A DNA stretch of 64,000 nt, taken from Phaeospirillum sp. (lineage in GTDB: Bacteria; Pseudomonadota; Alphaproteobacteria; Rhodospirillales; Magnetospirillaceae). Shown here one piece after another: positions 14,906-23,708 of the stretch (position 1 is its first letter; the number at the start of each line of letters is the position of its first letter). The translations under genes were made by a program, and so were the position numbers. Under the pieces are notes generated by a model. That model was given only the letters and a program-made list of their open reading frames with translations, was not told the DNA's origin and did not search any database. The stretch covers positions 248,001 through 312,000 of the forward strand of contig JAUSFB010000027.1 in the NCBI GenBank assembly GCA_030651575.1, given 5' to 3'.

Positions 14906-16088
14906 GTGCAGGAAGATCTATTTGAGCCAGCAACCTTCGTGCTCCGTCCTGCGCTGATCGGGCCGCACGGTGTTACGCCGTTCTTCCTGATCGGCTGCGG
15001 TCGTAATAAGCGGGCTAAAACCACGCAGGCGAGCGACCTCTATGTCTCGGACAGGTTTCGCTCAAGCATAGACCTTGCTCGTCGGCTCGGAGCGCCGCAT
15101 GCGATCCTATCGGGTAAGCACGGTGTTGTTGCAGATGAGGCCGTGCTCCAGCCCTATGATCTAAATATCGCCGACCTACCCCGCACCGAGCAGCGCCTCT
15201 GGGCTAACGAAGCGCTCGACGCACTTCGTGTCCGTGCCGATGGGCGCAGAATCACGCTACTCGCGGCCCCCGAGTACACATCACTTTTGAGCGAGATTAA
15301 CGAGGCCAGCGCTACTCCGCTTGATATTATCGCACCATGGGCGTTGCTGGAGCCGCCAGATGTTTCAGTGTGGCTGGTCGAGGCTGAGCGCATGGCGGTG
15401 TGCATCCGCGACCTCAGTCTTCTCTATTCATGGATCGACTCTATTCATGGATCGACGGGAAGCGCAGCAAGGGGAGTGTATTCCCGTTTCGAAGTTTGGG
15501 TACGCAACCGGTGCCGAAACGGGGTGTCTACGTGTTTCTCGACCAACAGGAACCCAATTTTTAGGCGTGAAGCCACGCATCGTGCGAATCGGCACCCATG
15601 CCGTGAGCTTCGGCTCGAAAGCAACACTACGTGGGCGGTTGCGAAATCACCTTGGCCCCGCTCACGAAATCGGCAACCACCGCGGATCGATCTTTCGCCT
15701 GCATGTTGGTCGGGCGATGCTGGAGGCAGCCGCAGGCCATGCGAGCCTGCCAAGCTGGGGGGAGGGCCAAAACGCTGTTCCCAGCGTCAAAGCCTTAGAG
15801 GCAGAACATGAGCTAGCAGTATCGCGTTATCTCCAAGAGTTGGAGGTCGTGCTGATCGAGATCGATGACGAACCGGGAAAGGACAGCGTGCGCGCCAGCG
15901 TCGAAGCGCAGTTAATCGCGCTATGCAGTGAAGCGATGCTGCCTATCGACTGCCCGACAGGCGACTGGCTTGGCCTTAAATCCGTGGGGGCGCCAATCCG
16001 GCAATCCGGGCTATGGAATATCCGAGGGGCGGGAGGGAAATATGACCCAGTGGGGGCCGGTTCGGTCAGTTCGATTGTCGAGCCGTAG
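14906..16088 (+). pseudogene. disrupted DUF6884 / GIY-YIG-like protein gene
   Basis: The first 170 codons (from GTG 14906) read as a DUF6884-type domain: FFLIGCGRNKRAK, HAILSGKHGVVADEAVLQPYD and ITLLAAPEYTSLL. The frame is then broken by a perfect 17-bp tandem duplication (two copies of TCTATTCATGGATCGAC at about 15422-15455). Removing one copy restores a frame running to PKRGVYVFLDQQEPNF, a GIY-like motif. A second break lies in a run of five T near 15557-15561: one extra T would join it to PRIVRIGTHAVSFGSKATLRGRL...NHRGSIFRLHVGRAML, the YIG-like half, which stays open to the TAG at 16086. The original would be about 390 aa, a DUF6884 domain followed by a GIY-YIG nuclease-like domain. As it stands it is inactivated by two lesions. 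Confidence 0.75.
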
Positions 16089-16207
16089 GCCTGACTGTGA
16101 AAATCGCGTTTGATCCCCAACGCGCCGGGAATGCCGGCGGACGCTTCAAAATATCTTCGAGGGTCATGTTCTCGGCGGGGCGCGTGCCTGGAATATAGCC
16201 GGGGCGA

Positions 16208-16666
16208 TCAGCGCCGGCCTTGTTTCCCTTGAGCATTTCCACGATCTCCCGGACTCTCGTCAGGCCAGCCGCGTTCGTGGGCGAAGTCGGCTGTGACGAA
16301 ATCCATGGTAGCGCGGTGTTCCAGGAACCATTGCGGCAGAATGTCGGTGAAGTAGTCGCGGCAGTCCCCACCGGCCCGCAATCTGGCCAGCACATCGTCC
16401 AACTCGGCAAGGACGCGGCGATGCTCCTCGCCGTGCGGGGCAATGGCGAAAAAGCCCACCTTGTGCATCATGGCTTCCTCGCGACTGAAATGCTGGGCGC
16501 AATGATGGCGAAAGACGTCAAGATCGGCCAGCACCTCGCCGCCATCGCGGGCGGCCGCCGCCATGCGGTTGATGGCTTCCACCGCTTCCTGATGGTCGTG
16601 ATCGATGAATTCGATTCCCACCAGCAGGGCGTCACTCCAGCGGATGACGGAATGGGGAGCGATCAT
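16208..16666 (-). CDS. bacteriohemerythrin
   Basis: The 152-aa protein carries the di-iron hemerythrin ligands: HDHQE near residue 24, HHCAQHFSREEAMM around 54-67, HGEEH around 78-82 and HRATMD around 117-122. It binds O2 and may act in oxygen sensing or delivery, as in magnetotactic and other microaerophilic bacteria that carry many copies. GGAGA precedes the ATG. The C-terminus (GWPDESPGDRGNAQGKQGRR) is atypical. In another frame, from about 16265, the sequence continues as an amphipathic helix (GLTRVREIVEMLKGNKAG...) open to a TAG at 16066, so a frameshift may have cut off about 65 residues. The four-helix core is complete either way. Confidence 0.9.
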   Translation of the reverse strand: MIAPHSVIRWSDALLVGIEFIDHDHQEAVEAINRMAAAARDGGEVLADLDVFRHHCAQHFSREEAMMHKVGFFAIAPHGEEHRRVLAELDDVLARLRAGGDCRDYFTDILPQWFLEHRATMDFVTADFAHERGWPDESPGDRGNAQGKQGRR

Positions 16667-16683
16667 GGCAAGGTCTCCGTCGG

Positions 16684-16950
16684 CTACCCCGCCAGCAGGT
16701 CGGCTTTGTTGCGGAAATACGAGCAGGCCAGGCAGGGATCGTCGCTGCGCAGCTTTTCGGCAAAGCCGATGCGCACCACCCAGCAGCCATCGGCGGGAGA
16801 CCGTTCGAGGTCGTGGCCACCACTGCCGCAGCGCACCGACGCGACGGCGGCGTCACAGCCGGCACAGGGCAAAGTGCAGGGCTGGGCGCAGGATGACGGG
16901 TCGTTAGTCAGCGCAGTCTCCCTCTGCATGATTGGACCCCGCTTGGACAT
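16684..16950 (-). CDS. small Cys-rich hypothetical protein
   Basis: The frame of about 88 aa (ATG 16950, or ATG 16929 as an alternative) contains a cluster SCAQPCTLPCAGCDAA, a further Cys in VRCGSGGHD, another in DGCWVVRIGF and CLACSYF at the end, a spacing that would suit metal or Fe-S binding. It ends 17 nt before the hemerythrin start on the same strand, so the two are likely co-transcribed. No family is recognised. The start codons lack a strong ribosome binding site. Confidence 0.45.
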   Translation of the reverse strand: MSKRGPIMQRETALTNDPSSCAQPCTLPCAGCDAAVASVRCGSGGHDLERSPADGCWVVRIGFAEKLRSDDPCLACSYFRNKADLLAG

Positions 16951-16975
16951 CCCTACGGCCTGGACGACTGAAACA

Positions 16976-17239
16976 TCAGCCCGCCAGGGGCACGACCGGC
17001 AACAGGTGCCGCAGGCGGTCCAGCAGCCGGGACCGCATGGGCGACCCCTCGTGCAGATCGCTGGCGCAACGCGCCGCCTCCTGGGCACAGGCATCATGAT
17101 GACTGCACGAATCGTCCACCGGACAGAAAGCGATATCCCCCAGGAGCACCATGGCATCGACCCAGACGCCACATTCGATGCAATTGGACGTCGCCGCGAA
17201 CTTTTTCTGACAGTCGGTGGGAAGGTTACAATTTGTCAT
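16976..17239 (-). CDS. small Cys-rich hypothetical protein upstream of the hemerythrin gene
   Basis: The 87-aa frame begins MTNCNLPTDCQKKF and carries paired cysteines (SNCIECG, then FCPVDDSCSHHDACAQEAARC), a spacing that suggests a metal-binding knot. There is no signal peptide. It precedes the other Cys-rich frame and the hemerythrin gene on the same strand, so the three could form an operon concerned with iron or oxygen. No ribosome binding site is evident, and I do not recognise the family. Confidence 0.5.
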   Translation of the reverse strand: MTNCNLPTDCQKKFAATSNCIECGVWVDAMVLLGDIAFCPVDDSCSHHDACAQEAARCASDLHEGSPMRSRLLDRLRHLLPVVPLAG

Positions 17240-17550
17240 GAATGCGATGATAGGGATCGCTTTCTTGAATCACAACCACATCTTATATGCGGAAATGAGG
17301 GGGCGAACATGCGTAAGCCTCCCCATCACCGCCGATTGTGCGGTGCGGTGAAACGTGCCATAGCGGTGGGAAAATCGGGCCGGAATTTCGGGACCGATTC
17401 TCCTTTGATCGCCCCGCAAGCGCCGGGTCCGGACCACCGGCCTCCATCGACGATTCAACGGGGCAGGGCCGCCCGGCGATTGATGGGCTGTTTGAGTGGA
17501 TAACCCCTTGACGGCACCATGGGCTATTCGCTAAACATGCGGCCTCCGGT
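17240..17550. other. gene-free stretch before tRNA-His, with promoter
   Basis: I see no protein gene here. A sigma-70-like promoter for the tRNA is visible: TTGACG (17508-17513), an 18-bp spacer and TAAACA (17532-17537), placing the start about 7 bp before the tRNA. Confidence 0.55.
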
Positions 17551-17628
17551 GGCGGGTGTAGCTCAGTTGGTTAGAGCGCCAGTTTGTGGTACTGGATGTC
17601 GGCGGTTCAATTCCGCTCACTCGCCCCA
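17551..17628 (+). tRNA. tRNA-His (GTG)
   Basis: A full cloverleaf is visible. The acceptor GCGGGTG pairs with CACTCGC and is preceded by the extra G-1 that marks tRNA-His; G-1 faces the discriminator C and CCA is encoded. The D-arm is GCTCAGTTGGTTAGAGC, the anticodon GTG lies in a 7-nt loop, and the T-arm contains GGTTCAATTCC. Confidence 0.97.
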
Positions 17629-17658
17629 TCCCCCCTTTCTTTATCTTTCGCCAGGCGT

Positions 17659-18423
17659 TCAGCGATTGCAGGCCTCGGCGACACCGCCGGCGGCGCGCGA
17701 TGCGAAATCGCCGGCGAAGTTTTGCGGCCCGGTGTGAGTCAGGCGTGAATCCAGGTCCAGCCAGATCTCGCCACCCAGGTTCCGCCAGCGCCGGCAAAAG
17801 GCGTAATCCTCGCTGACATAGGCGCCGGTTTCCGGGTCAAGCATGCTCTCGAACAGGGCGTAGAGATGCGGGCTGGCCGAAGGCGGCGCCGGATAGGCGT
17901 GGGTGGCGGTAAAGCGGGTCTCGGGATAGGCCTCGAACATCCGCTGGATTACAGCGCGCCGCACCAGTTGAAAGCCGCCGCCAGCGTAGATTCCGGTGGC
18001 GAAACGGCCATCGACCGTCAACTCCTTGTCCTTGCACAGGGTTCCCACATAGGACAGCCCCGCCGTCTGAAGCGTCTCGCCCTCGACCACCCGCTGGGGC
18101 AGGCGCGCCCAATCGACCATCTTTACCGGGTACAGGGCGGCGGCGAAGTCCTTGCCGGCCGCCAGCAGTCGCCGGACCTGTTCCGGCTCGAACGAGATGT
18201 CGGCGTCGATGAACAGCAGATGCGTGGCTTCGGGCGAATCCATGAAGTCCGCCACCAGGGTCGACCGCGCCCGCGATACCAAGGCGTCGCCTCCCAGTAA
18301 CGACAGGCCCACATCAAAGCCGAGCCCCGGCCCTTCTTGCATCAGCCGCACCACCGACAGCATGTAATGCTGGGTGACCAGACCGCCGTAGCAGGGGGTG
18401 GCGATTTTGATATGCGGCCGCAT
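17659..18423 (-). CDS. glycosyltransferase-like protein
   Basis: The 254-aa protein opens with IKIATPCYGGLVTQHYMLS and has a GT-A type nucleotide-sugar motif, HLLFIDADISFEP (DxD), near residue 70. The pattern ATPCYGG / SRARSTLVADFM / LFIDAD is that of family-2-like or Anp1-like glycosyltransferases that read a short donor-binding fold. No membrane segment is seen. GGGGAGG precedes the ATG. It converges with tRNA-His. The acceptor is unknown; a role in surface polysaccharide or protein glycosylation is inferred. Confidence 0.75.
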   Translation of the reverse strand: MRPHIKIATPCYGGLVTQHYMLSVVRLMQEGPGLGFDVGLSLLGGDALVSRARSTLVADFMDSPEATHLLFIDADISFEPEQVRRLLAAGKDFAAALYPVKMVDWARLPQRVVEGETLQTAGLSYVGTLCKDKELTVDGRFATGIYAGGGFQLVRRAVIQRMFEAYPETRFTATHAYPAPPSASPHLYALFESMLDPETGAYVSEDYAFCRRWRNLGGEIWLDLDSRLTHTGPQNFAGDFASRAAGGVAEACNR

Positions 18424-18588
18424 GAGGCCTCCCCGTCGCGAATTGTAAAGGCCGCCACTCTAAAGGAAGACGATCGGCCGCGGCAATTCCGTCCTGGAAT
18501 ACGTCGGGATTACGGGCGCGAAAAACGCTGGTGGTCCTCCCCATCCCGGGGCGACAATGAATCCAACCGCCCCGGCAGGAAAAGATTC

Positions 18589-19350
18589 ATGAATCTCGGA
18601 GCCTATGACCACTACGCCTATGCCCTGGTCGCCCTGGTGGGGACCTTCCTGGCGGCGTGGTTTTTGTTGTGGGTGACCTTGCGCTCGCCCTGGGCCGAGG
18701 TGATCAGGACCTATCGCGGCGTCTCGCCGCCCTTTCTCGGGGTGGTCGGCGTCCTGTTCGCCCTGACCCTGGCCTTTCTCGCCAATGATACATGGAACGC
18801 CCATGACCGGGCGCTGAACACCGTTTATCAGGAAGCCGACGGGCTGCGCAGCATCGCCACCCTGGCCGTCCACCTGCCCGCCCCGGTCCGGCTGGCCGTG
18901 CGGGACGCGGTGACCGGCTATGCCGCCGTCACCGTCCACGAGGAATGGCCGCTGCTGGCGCGACGCCTGGACAGCCGCGGCGCCTCGGACCGGCTGGACC
19001 GGCTGCTGGAACTGCTGGCTGGTCCCGATGTGGCAATGGCCGTCGCCGCCCCCGTGCATACCCTGATGCTGGCCCAGGCCGCCCAGGTGCGCGCCGCCCG
19101 CGGTCAGCGCATCGCGCTGAGCCGGACCCATGTCAATCCGCTGAAATGGTTGGGCATGGCCTGCCTCGGCTTCCTGACCATGATCACCATCGCCATGGTC
19201 CATGTGGATCAGGCTCGGGCAGAGATCCTGGCGGTGCTGATTTTCGCCGCCGCCGCCGCTCCCACCGCCGCCATCGTCCTGGTTCAAGGCAACCCATTCC
19301 AGCCGCCGACCGTGATCACGGCCGCGCCAATCCGGGCGTTATTGCCTTAA
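18589..19350 (+). CDS. DUF4239 family membrane protein
   Basis: The 253-aa protein has two N-terminal helices (YALVALVGTFLAAWFLLWV and FLGVVGVLFALTLAFLAND) and two C-terminal helices (WLGMACLGFLTMITIAMV and ILAVLIFAAAAAPTAAIVLV), with a soluble central part containing EADGLRSIA. This layout and the ALTLAFLANDTW motif fit DUF4239, a bestrophin-like family of bacterial inner-membrane proteins of unknown function. AGGAAA lies before the ATG at 18589. A clear terminator follows the gene, so it is probably monocistronic. Confidence 0.75.
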   Translation: MNLGAYDHYAYALVALVGTFLAAWFLLWVTLRSPWAEVIRTYRGVSPPFLGVVGVLFALTLAFLANDTWNAHDRALNTVYQEADGLRSIATLAVHLPAPVRLAVRDAVTGYAAVTVHEEWPLLARRLDSRGASDRLDRLLELLAGPDVAMAVAAPVHTLMLAQAAQVRAARGQRIALSRTHVNPLKWLGMACLGFLTMITIAMVHVDQARAEILAVLIFAAAAAPTAAIVLVQGNPFQPPTVITAAPIRALLP

Positions 19351-19408
19351 CACCGGCGAGCCAATGAAATCGGCTCGCCCGAACACCCCTTATGACGGCA
19401 GGGGCCGG

Positions 19409-19433
19409 ACCGGCGAAATGATTCGCCGGTTTT
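19409..19433 (+). terminator. intrinsic terminator after the DUF4239 gene
   Basis: A 9-bp stem, ACCGGCGAA / TTCGCCGGT with loop ATGA, is followed by TTTAAT. It sits at the stop of the converging gene at 19432 and may work in both directions. Confidence 0.75.
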
Positions 19434-19659
19434 AATCGTTAAGGGCTACGGGAGCCCGGACAAAGAAATCGGTGTCGGCCAGGGTTGAGGCCGAAATCGT
19501 GATCATGGTCTTCGGCTGGTTCTTGCTGAACAGCCGAGCGTGCATAATCCCATCGACATGCTCGAAGAGCTTCTCCACAACCCAGAGATTCTTCTTGGTG
19601 TCATGGGCTTTAACGAACATGTCACCGACTTGAGCGTCGATCGACTTGCGCTTGAACAT
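19432..19659 (-). CDS. conserved-looking small hypothetical protein (75 aa)
   Basis: The protein starts MFKRKSIDAQVGDMFVKAHD and continues with alternating hydrophobic segments (LWVVEKLFEHVDGIMHARLFS, TMITISASTL) suggesting a small beta-barrel of SH3 or PRC type. GGGAG lies before ATG 19659, which is preferred over an ATG four codons earlier. It is a single gene convergent with DUF4239, with a shared terminator. I do not know its function. Confidence 0.65.
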   Translation of the reverse strand: MFKRKSIDAQVGDMFVKAHDTKKNLWVVEKLFEHVDGIMHARLFSKNQPKTMITISASTLADTDFFVRAPVALND

Positions 19660-19930
19660 TCGTACTCCCACCGGGCAGGGCCAAGGGTCAAAGAAAATAA
19701 CGTCTCCGGAATGCCCGCAGGCGACTCCGTCACCCCAAGGTTATATGAGCGGAGGCGGAAGGTGAAGCAGAGTCGTCATGCCCGCAACGCACGGCCGCAT
19801 TCCAGTCACCCCGGCCAGGATAAATCAAACGCCATCCCCATATCGATGGTGTACGGATTGCACCGGGTGGCCGCAAAAATCAGGATGCCAGCCATCAATA
19901 ACCCAGACTCGATAAAAAGGCGCGCAGAAG

Positions 19931-20572
19931 ATGCAGGCAGAGCCAGACGACAGCCGAAACTTGATATCGATCGCCCTCATCGATTGCGAAAATCTGGCCA
20001 GCACGGTCCAGCGCGCCGCCGCCTGCCGCTGGGTCGGATTCGACAGGGTCGAGCTGTTCGGGCGAGCCCCACTGGTAGCGCCGTGGCGAGACCTCCTGAC
20101 GGTGGCGGCCGAGATCATCATCGCCGATGACGCCCCCAGCCAGGCCGCCGATCAGGCCATGGCGCGGCGGGTCGATCACCTGATTGCCCAACCGGCTCCG
20201 CCCCGCCTGGTGGTCATCGCCTCCAATGACAAGGGTTTTGACGCCGACATCGCCCGGCTGGGTCGGGCCGGCGTCAAAGCCGAACGCCAGGGCGATCTGA
20301 CGGTTCCCCAGACCCTGGCCCTGGTGGTGGTGCAGTTGGCCGGCAATGGCTGGGTCGCGGCCGGTGGCGTCGGCGATCATCTGCGCCGGCGATTCGGCAT
20401 CGCCCTGCACGGCCGGGTCGAAGCCTTGGCCAAGGCGGCGGGATTGGAACTGCGCCACACCCCCGCCGGGCCGATGATCAGGACTCATCTAGGCGTGGTC
20501 GGCCGCGACTGCGGCCGCGCCGCTCGTGCGGCGAAAGCCAAGGCGAGCGGAGGGCCGCCGCTCGGCGATTGA
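19931..20572 (+). CDS. NYN/PIN-like domain protein
   Basis: The 213-aa protein begins with a PIN/NYN-like strand carrying acidic residues (IALIDCENLAST), then RVELFGRAPL, IIIADDAPSQAADQAMARRVDHL and VVIASNDKGFDADIARLGRAGVKAE. The spaced Asp residues (in LIDCEN, ADDAP and SNDKGFD) match the metal site of NYN nucleases (LabA/DUF88 and relatives), which act on RNA. A roughly 70-residue C-terminal part resembles a small winged-helix or OST-HTH-like region (GDHLRRRFGIALHGRVEALAKAAGLELR). It stands alone and converges with truA. The function is inferred from the fold. Confidence 0.65.
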   Translation: MQAEPDDSRNLISIALIDCENLASTVQRAAACRWVGFDRVELFGRAPLVAPWRDLLTVAAEIIIADDAPSQAADQAMARRVDHLIAQPAPPRLVVIASNDKGFDADIARLGRAGVKAERQGDLTVPQTLALVVVQLAGNGWVAAGGVGDHLRRRFGIALHGRVEALAKAAGLELRHTPAGPMIRTHLGVVGRDCGRAARAAKAKASGGPPLGD

Positions 20573-20609
20573 GGGGCTCGATGATCGGTTTCGATCAGCG
20601 AGACTTGGA

Positions 20610-21347
20610 TCAGTATTTCACCCCGGTAAGATAGAGCCCGCCCGGCTTGGCGGTGGGGCCGCCGGCCCTGCGGTCGCGGGCCTCCAGGGCCTCGGCCATA
20701 CGGTCGGCGCTCCAATTGCCCCGGCCGACCAGTTGCAGCGTCCCCACCATATTGCGGACCTGATGGTGCAGGAAGGAACGGGCCTCGGCGACCACATGAA
20801 TCTCCTCGCCCACCCGCGTCGCCGTCAACCGGTCCAGCGTCTTCATGGGCGACTGGGCCTGACAGTCGCGGGCGCGGAAGGTGGAAAAGTCGTGATGGCC
20901 GATCAGGCGCTGGGCGGCCTCATTCATGGCCGCCACATCCAGGTCCATGGGCAGCCACAACACCCGATGCAGGTCCAGGGCCGGCGGAGCCCGCCGATTG
21001 AGGATGCGGTAGAGATAGCTGCGCCCGATCGCCGAAAAGCGGGCGTGGAAGTCGTCGCCGACCTCCTCGGCCTCCACCACCGCCACCGGGTGGGGGCTCA
21101 TATGATAGTTCAGGGCGGCGCGCACCGTCTCGGCGGGATAGTCCTTGGGGAGGTCCACATGCGCCACCTGACCGGTGGCGTGGACGCCGGCATCGGTCCG
21201 GCCAGCGGCGTAGATGGCGATGCGGTGGCCGCACAGCTTGATGACGGCGGCTTCCAGCACGCCTTGGACCGACGCGCCGTTGTCCTGACGCTGCCAGCCG
21301 ACAAAGGGGGTTCCGTTATATTCGACGAGGAGGCGATAGCGGGGCAT
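20610..21347 (-). CDS. truA: tRNA pseudouridine(38-40) synthase TruA
   Basis: The 245-aa protein modifies U38-U40 in the anticodon stem of several tRNAs. It carries the catalytic motif AAGRTDAGVHATGQ with Asp52, the N-terminal YNGTPFVGWQRQ and the C-terminal FLHHQVRNMVGTL, all typical of TruA, and has the normal length. Its ATG overlaps the TGA of fmt (TGATG), making it the third gene of def-fmt-truA, a standard alphaproteobacterial cluster. Confidence 0.97.
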   Translation of the reverse strand: MPRYRLLVEYNGTPFVGWQRQDNGASVQGVLEAAVIKLCGHRIAIYAAGRTDAGVHATGQVAHVDLPKDYPAETVRAALNYHMSPHPVAVVEAEEVGDDFHARFSAIGRSYLYRILNRRAPPALDLHRVLWLPMDLDVAAMNEAAQRLIGHHDFSTFRARDCQAQSPMKTLDRLTATRVGEEIHVVAEARSFLHHQVRNMVGTLQLVGRGNWSADRMAEALEARDRRAGGPTAKPGGLYLTGVKY

Positions 21348-22261
21348 CAGCCGAGGACGGTCCCCGCCGGGATGGCGTGGCCGCGCAGCATTTCGTCGGC
21401 GGCCATGGGAGCCTTTCCGGCGCGTTGAACCCGGACGGGGCGCAGCGCGCCCATGCCGCAGGCCACCGTCAGCCGGTCGTCCAGCACCGCCCCGGCGACG
21501 CCGGTTCCCGGCGCCAGCGCCGCCTCCAGCACCTTGACCCGTTCGGCTCCCAGGTCGAACCACACGCCGGGCCAGGGGGTGAGCGCCCGGACCTGACGCT
21601 CGATCTCGGCCGCCGGGCGGCTCCAATCGATGCGGCCCTCGTCCTTGGCCAGCTTATGGGCATAGGTGACGCCGTCATCCGGCTGGGAGCTGGCGGTCAG
21701 GACGCCCTCGTCCAGGCGTTCCAGGGCGTCGACCGCCATCCGCGCCCCCATGGCCGACAGCATGTCATGCAGCCACGGCGCGGTGGCGTCGGGCAGCAGC
21801 AGGATGCTTTCCTTCAGCAGGATCGCCCCGGTATCGAGCCCCACATCCATCTGCATGATGGTGACGCCGGTTTCCGCGTCTCCGGCCAGGATGGCGCGCT
21901 GAATCGGGGCCGCGCCGCGCCAGCGCGGCAGCAGCGAGGCATGAACGTTGACGCAGCCCAGGCGGGGGGCTTCCAGGATCGCGCGGGGCAGGATCAGGCC
22001 ATAGGCGGCGACCACCGCCACATCGGCCTCCAGGGCGGCGAACTCGGCCTGCGCCTCGGCCGGGCGCAGACTGGCGGGGGTGCGGACCGGAATTCCGTGC
22101 GAAGCGGCAAAGACGTGAACCGGCGACGGCTGTTCCTTGTGCCCACGACCGGCGGGGCGCGGCGGCTGACTGTAGACCGCCGCCACGTCGTGCCCGGCCT
22201 CACGCAGGGATTCCAGGATCGGCACCGAGAAATCCGGCGTCCCCATGAATACGAGTCTCAT
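21347..22261 (-). CDS. fmt: methionyl-tRNA formyltransferase
   Basis: The 304-aa enzyme transfers a formyl group from 10-formyl-THF to initiator Met-tRNA. The N-terminal domain has [14 protein letters not shown], the catalytic Asn-His in [17 protein letters not shown] and the Asp in GLDTG; a C-terminal OB-type domain follows. The start ATG overlaps the def stop (ATGA) and its own stop overlaps truA, so all three are translationally coupled. Confidence 0.97.
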   Translation of the reverse strand: MRLVFMGTPDFSVPILESLREAGHDVAAVYSQPPRPAGRGHKEQPSPVHVFAASHGIPVRTPASLRPAEAQAEFAALEADVAVVAAYGLILPRAILEAPRLGCVNVHASLLPRWRGAAPIQRAILAGDAETGVTIMQMDVGLDTGAILLKESILLLPDATAPWLHDMLSAMGARMAVDALERLDEGVLTASSQPDDGVTYAHKLAKDEGRIDWSRPAAEIERQVRALTPWPGVWFDLGAERVKVLEAALAPGTGVAGAVLDDRLTVACGMGALRPVRVQRAGKAPMAADEMLRGHAIPAGTVLG

Positions 22262-22776
22262 GACTCCGCCGCCTCCTTCTTGGCCTTCAGCAGCTTGCGC
22301 AGGATCATATTGCGCTTGAGCGACGAAATGTGGTCGATGAACAAGATTCCGTCCAGGTGATCCATTTCGTGCTGAACCACGGTGGCCAGCAAGCCGTCGG
22401 CGTGAAGCTCCTTGTGCTGGCCGGCCTCGTCGAGATAGCGGACCTTGACCTCGGCCGGGCGCACCACGTTCGAGTAATGCTCGGGCACCGACAGGCAGCC
22501 TTCCTCATAGGTGTTGTCCTCGTCCGAAGCCCAGATGATTTCGGGATTGGCCATGCGGATCGGCTCGCGCGTTTCCTCGGTCTTGCCGATATCCATGACG
22601 ACCACCCGATCCAGCACGCCGATCTGGGGCGCCGCCAGACCGATGCCGGGAGCCTTGTACATGGTCTCCAGCATGTCGGCCATCAGGCGGCGAATCCGCT
22701 CGTCCACGGCCTCGACCCGCTTGGCCTTGGATTTCAGAATCGGATCGGGAGCGGTGAGGATGGGAAGCACGGCCAT
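22258..22776 (-). CDS. def: peptide deformylase
   Basis: The 172-aa iron or zinc enzyme removes the formyl group from nascent proteins. Its three motifs are present: [13 protein letters not shown] and HEMDHLDG, giving the Cys and two His metal ligands and the catalytic Glu. The ATG at 22776 (MAVLPIL) fits the family length and has AAGG upstream; in-frame ATGs further up would add a non-conserved tail. It is the first gene of def-fmt-truA and is divergent from rsmE. Confidence 0.97.
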   Translation of the reverse strand: MAVLPILTAPDPILKSKAKRVEAVDERIRRLMADMLETMYKAPGIGLAAPQIGVLDRVVVMDIGKTEETREPIRMANPEIIWASDEDNTYEEGCLSVPEHYSNVVRPAEVKVRYLDEAGQHKELHADGLLATVVQHEMDHLDGILFIDHISSLKRNMILRKLLKAKKEAAES

Positions 22777-22877
22777 GGTGGAAACCTTCATTACCAACGC
22801 GTCATTCGACATAGGCCGACGCCGCCCCACCGTCAAGCACGCTTCCCCCGATTGCGCCATCGGAGTAGAAGGAATTC

Positions 22878-23621
22878 ATGCTCCAGCCTCGCCCCCGCCT
22901 GCGCCTGTTCGTTTCCGTCCCGCTGATCGCCGGTCAGGCGGTCGCCACCAACCGTGACCAGGGCCATTACCTGAGCGCGGTGATGCGTGCCGAAATCGGC
23001 GAGGCGGTACTGTTGTTCAACGGTGTCGACGGCGAGTGGCTGTGCCGCATCGAGGCGCTGGCCAAGGCCGGCGCCGCCCTGGCGCCGCAGCACCAGACCC
23101 GCCCCCAGACGCCCGAGCCCGATCTGTGGCTGCTGGCCGCCCCCCTGAAGCGCGACCGTACCGATCTGGTGGCGGAAAAGGCCACCGAATTGGGAGTGTC
23201 GCGGCTGTGGCCGGTCTTCACCCGGCGCACCAATATCGGCCGGGTCAATCAAGAGCGTATGCGCGCCCATCTGATCGAGGCGGCCGAGCAGTGCGAACGC
23301 CTGTCCATTCCCGAACTGGCCGAGCCCGTCGCCCTGGACAAGGCCCTGGCCGGCTGGCCGGCCGAACGCCCCCTGCTGTTCCTCGACGAAAGCGGCGGCG
23401 GCCTGCCGCTGGCCGAGGTGGCGGCCCCCGGCCCCGCCGCCCTGCTGGTGGGGCCGGAAGGCGGTTTCGATTCGGAAGAACGACGGATGCTGGCGGAAAA
23501 GCCGTATGCCAGACCGGTCAGTCTGGGGCCGCGCATCCTACGGGCCGAGACCGCCGCCATGGCCGCCCTGGCGGTGTGGCAGGCCGTGGCCGGCGACTGG
23601 AAAACGGGACCGCGCGGATAA
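22878..23621 (+). CDS. rsmE: 16S rRNA (uracil-1498-N3)-methyltransferase RsmE
   Basis: The 247-aa SPOUT-class enzyme methylates U1498 of 16S rRNA. An N-terminal PUA-like part (RLFVSVPLIAGQ, GHYLSAVMRAEIG) precedes the knotted AdoMet domain with LVGPEGGFDSEE and SLGPRILRAETAAMAAL. The length is normal. It is transcribed away from def, and the roughly 100 bp between them should hold both promoters. Confidence 0.95.
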   Translation: MLQPRPRLRLFVSVPLIAGQAVATNRDQGHYLSAVMRAEIGEAVLLFNGVDGEWLCRIEALAKAGAALAPQHQTRPQTPEPDLWLLAAPLKRDRTDLVAEKATELGVSRLWPVFTRRTNIGRVNQERMRAHLIEAAEQCERLSIPELAEPVALDKALAGWPAERPLLFLDESGGGLPLAEVAAPGPAALLVGPEGGFDSEERRMLAEKPYARPVSLGPRILRAETAAMAALAVWQAVAGDWKTGPRG

Positions 23622-23708
23622 GGACGCTTTCGTCCGCGATAATCTTGCCGCCGGCCATGGCGTCGTGGGCGACGTTGCCCGGAACCGGCAACGCCGCCCG
23701 GTACGCCG

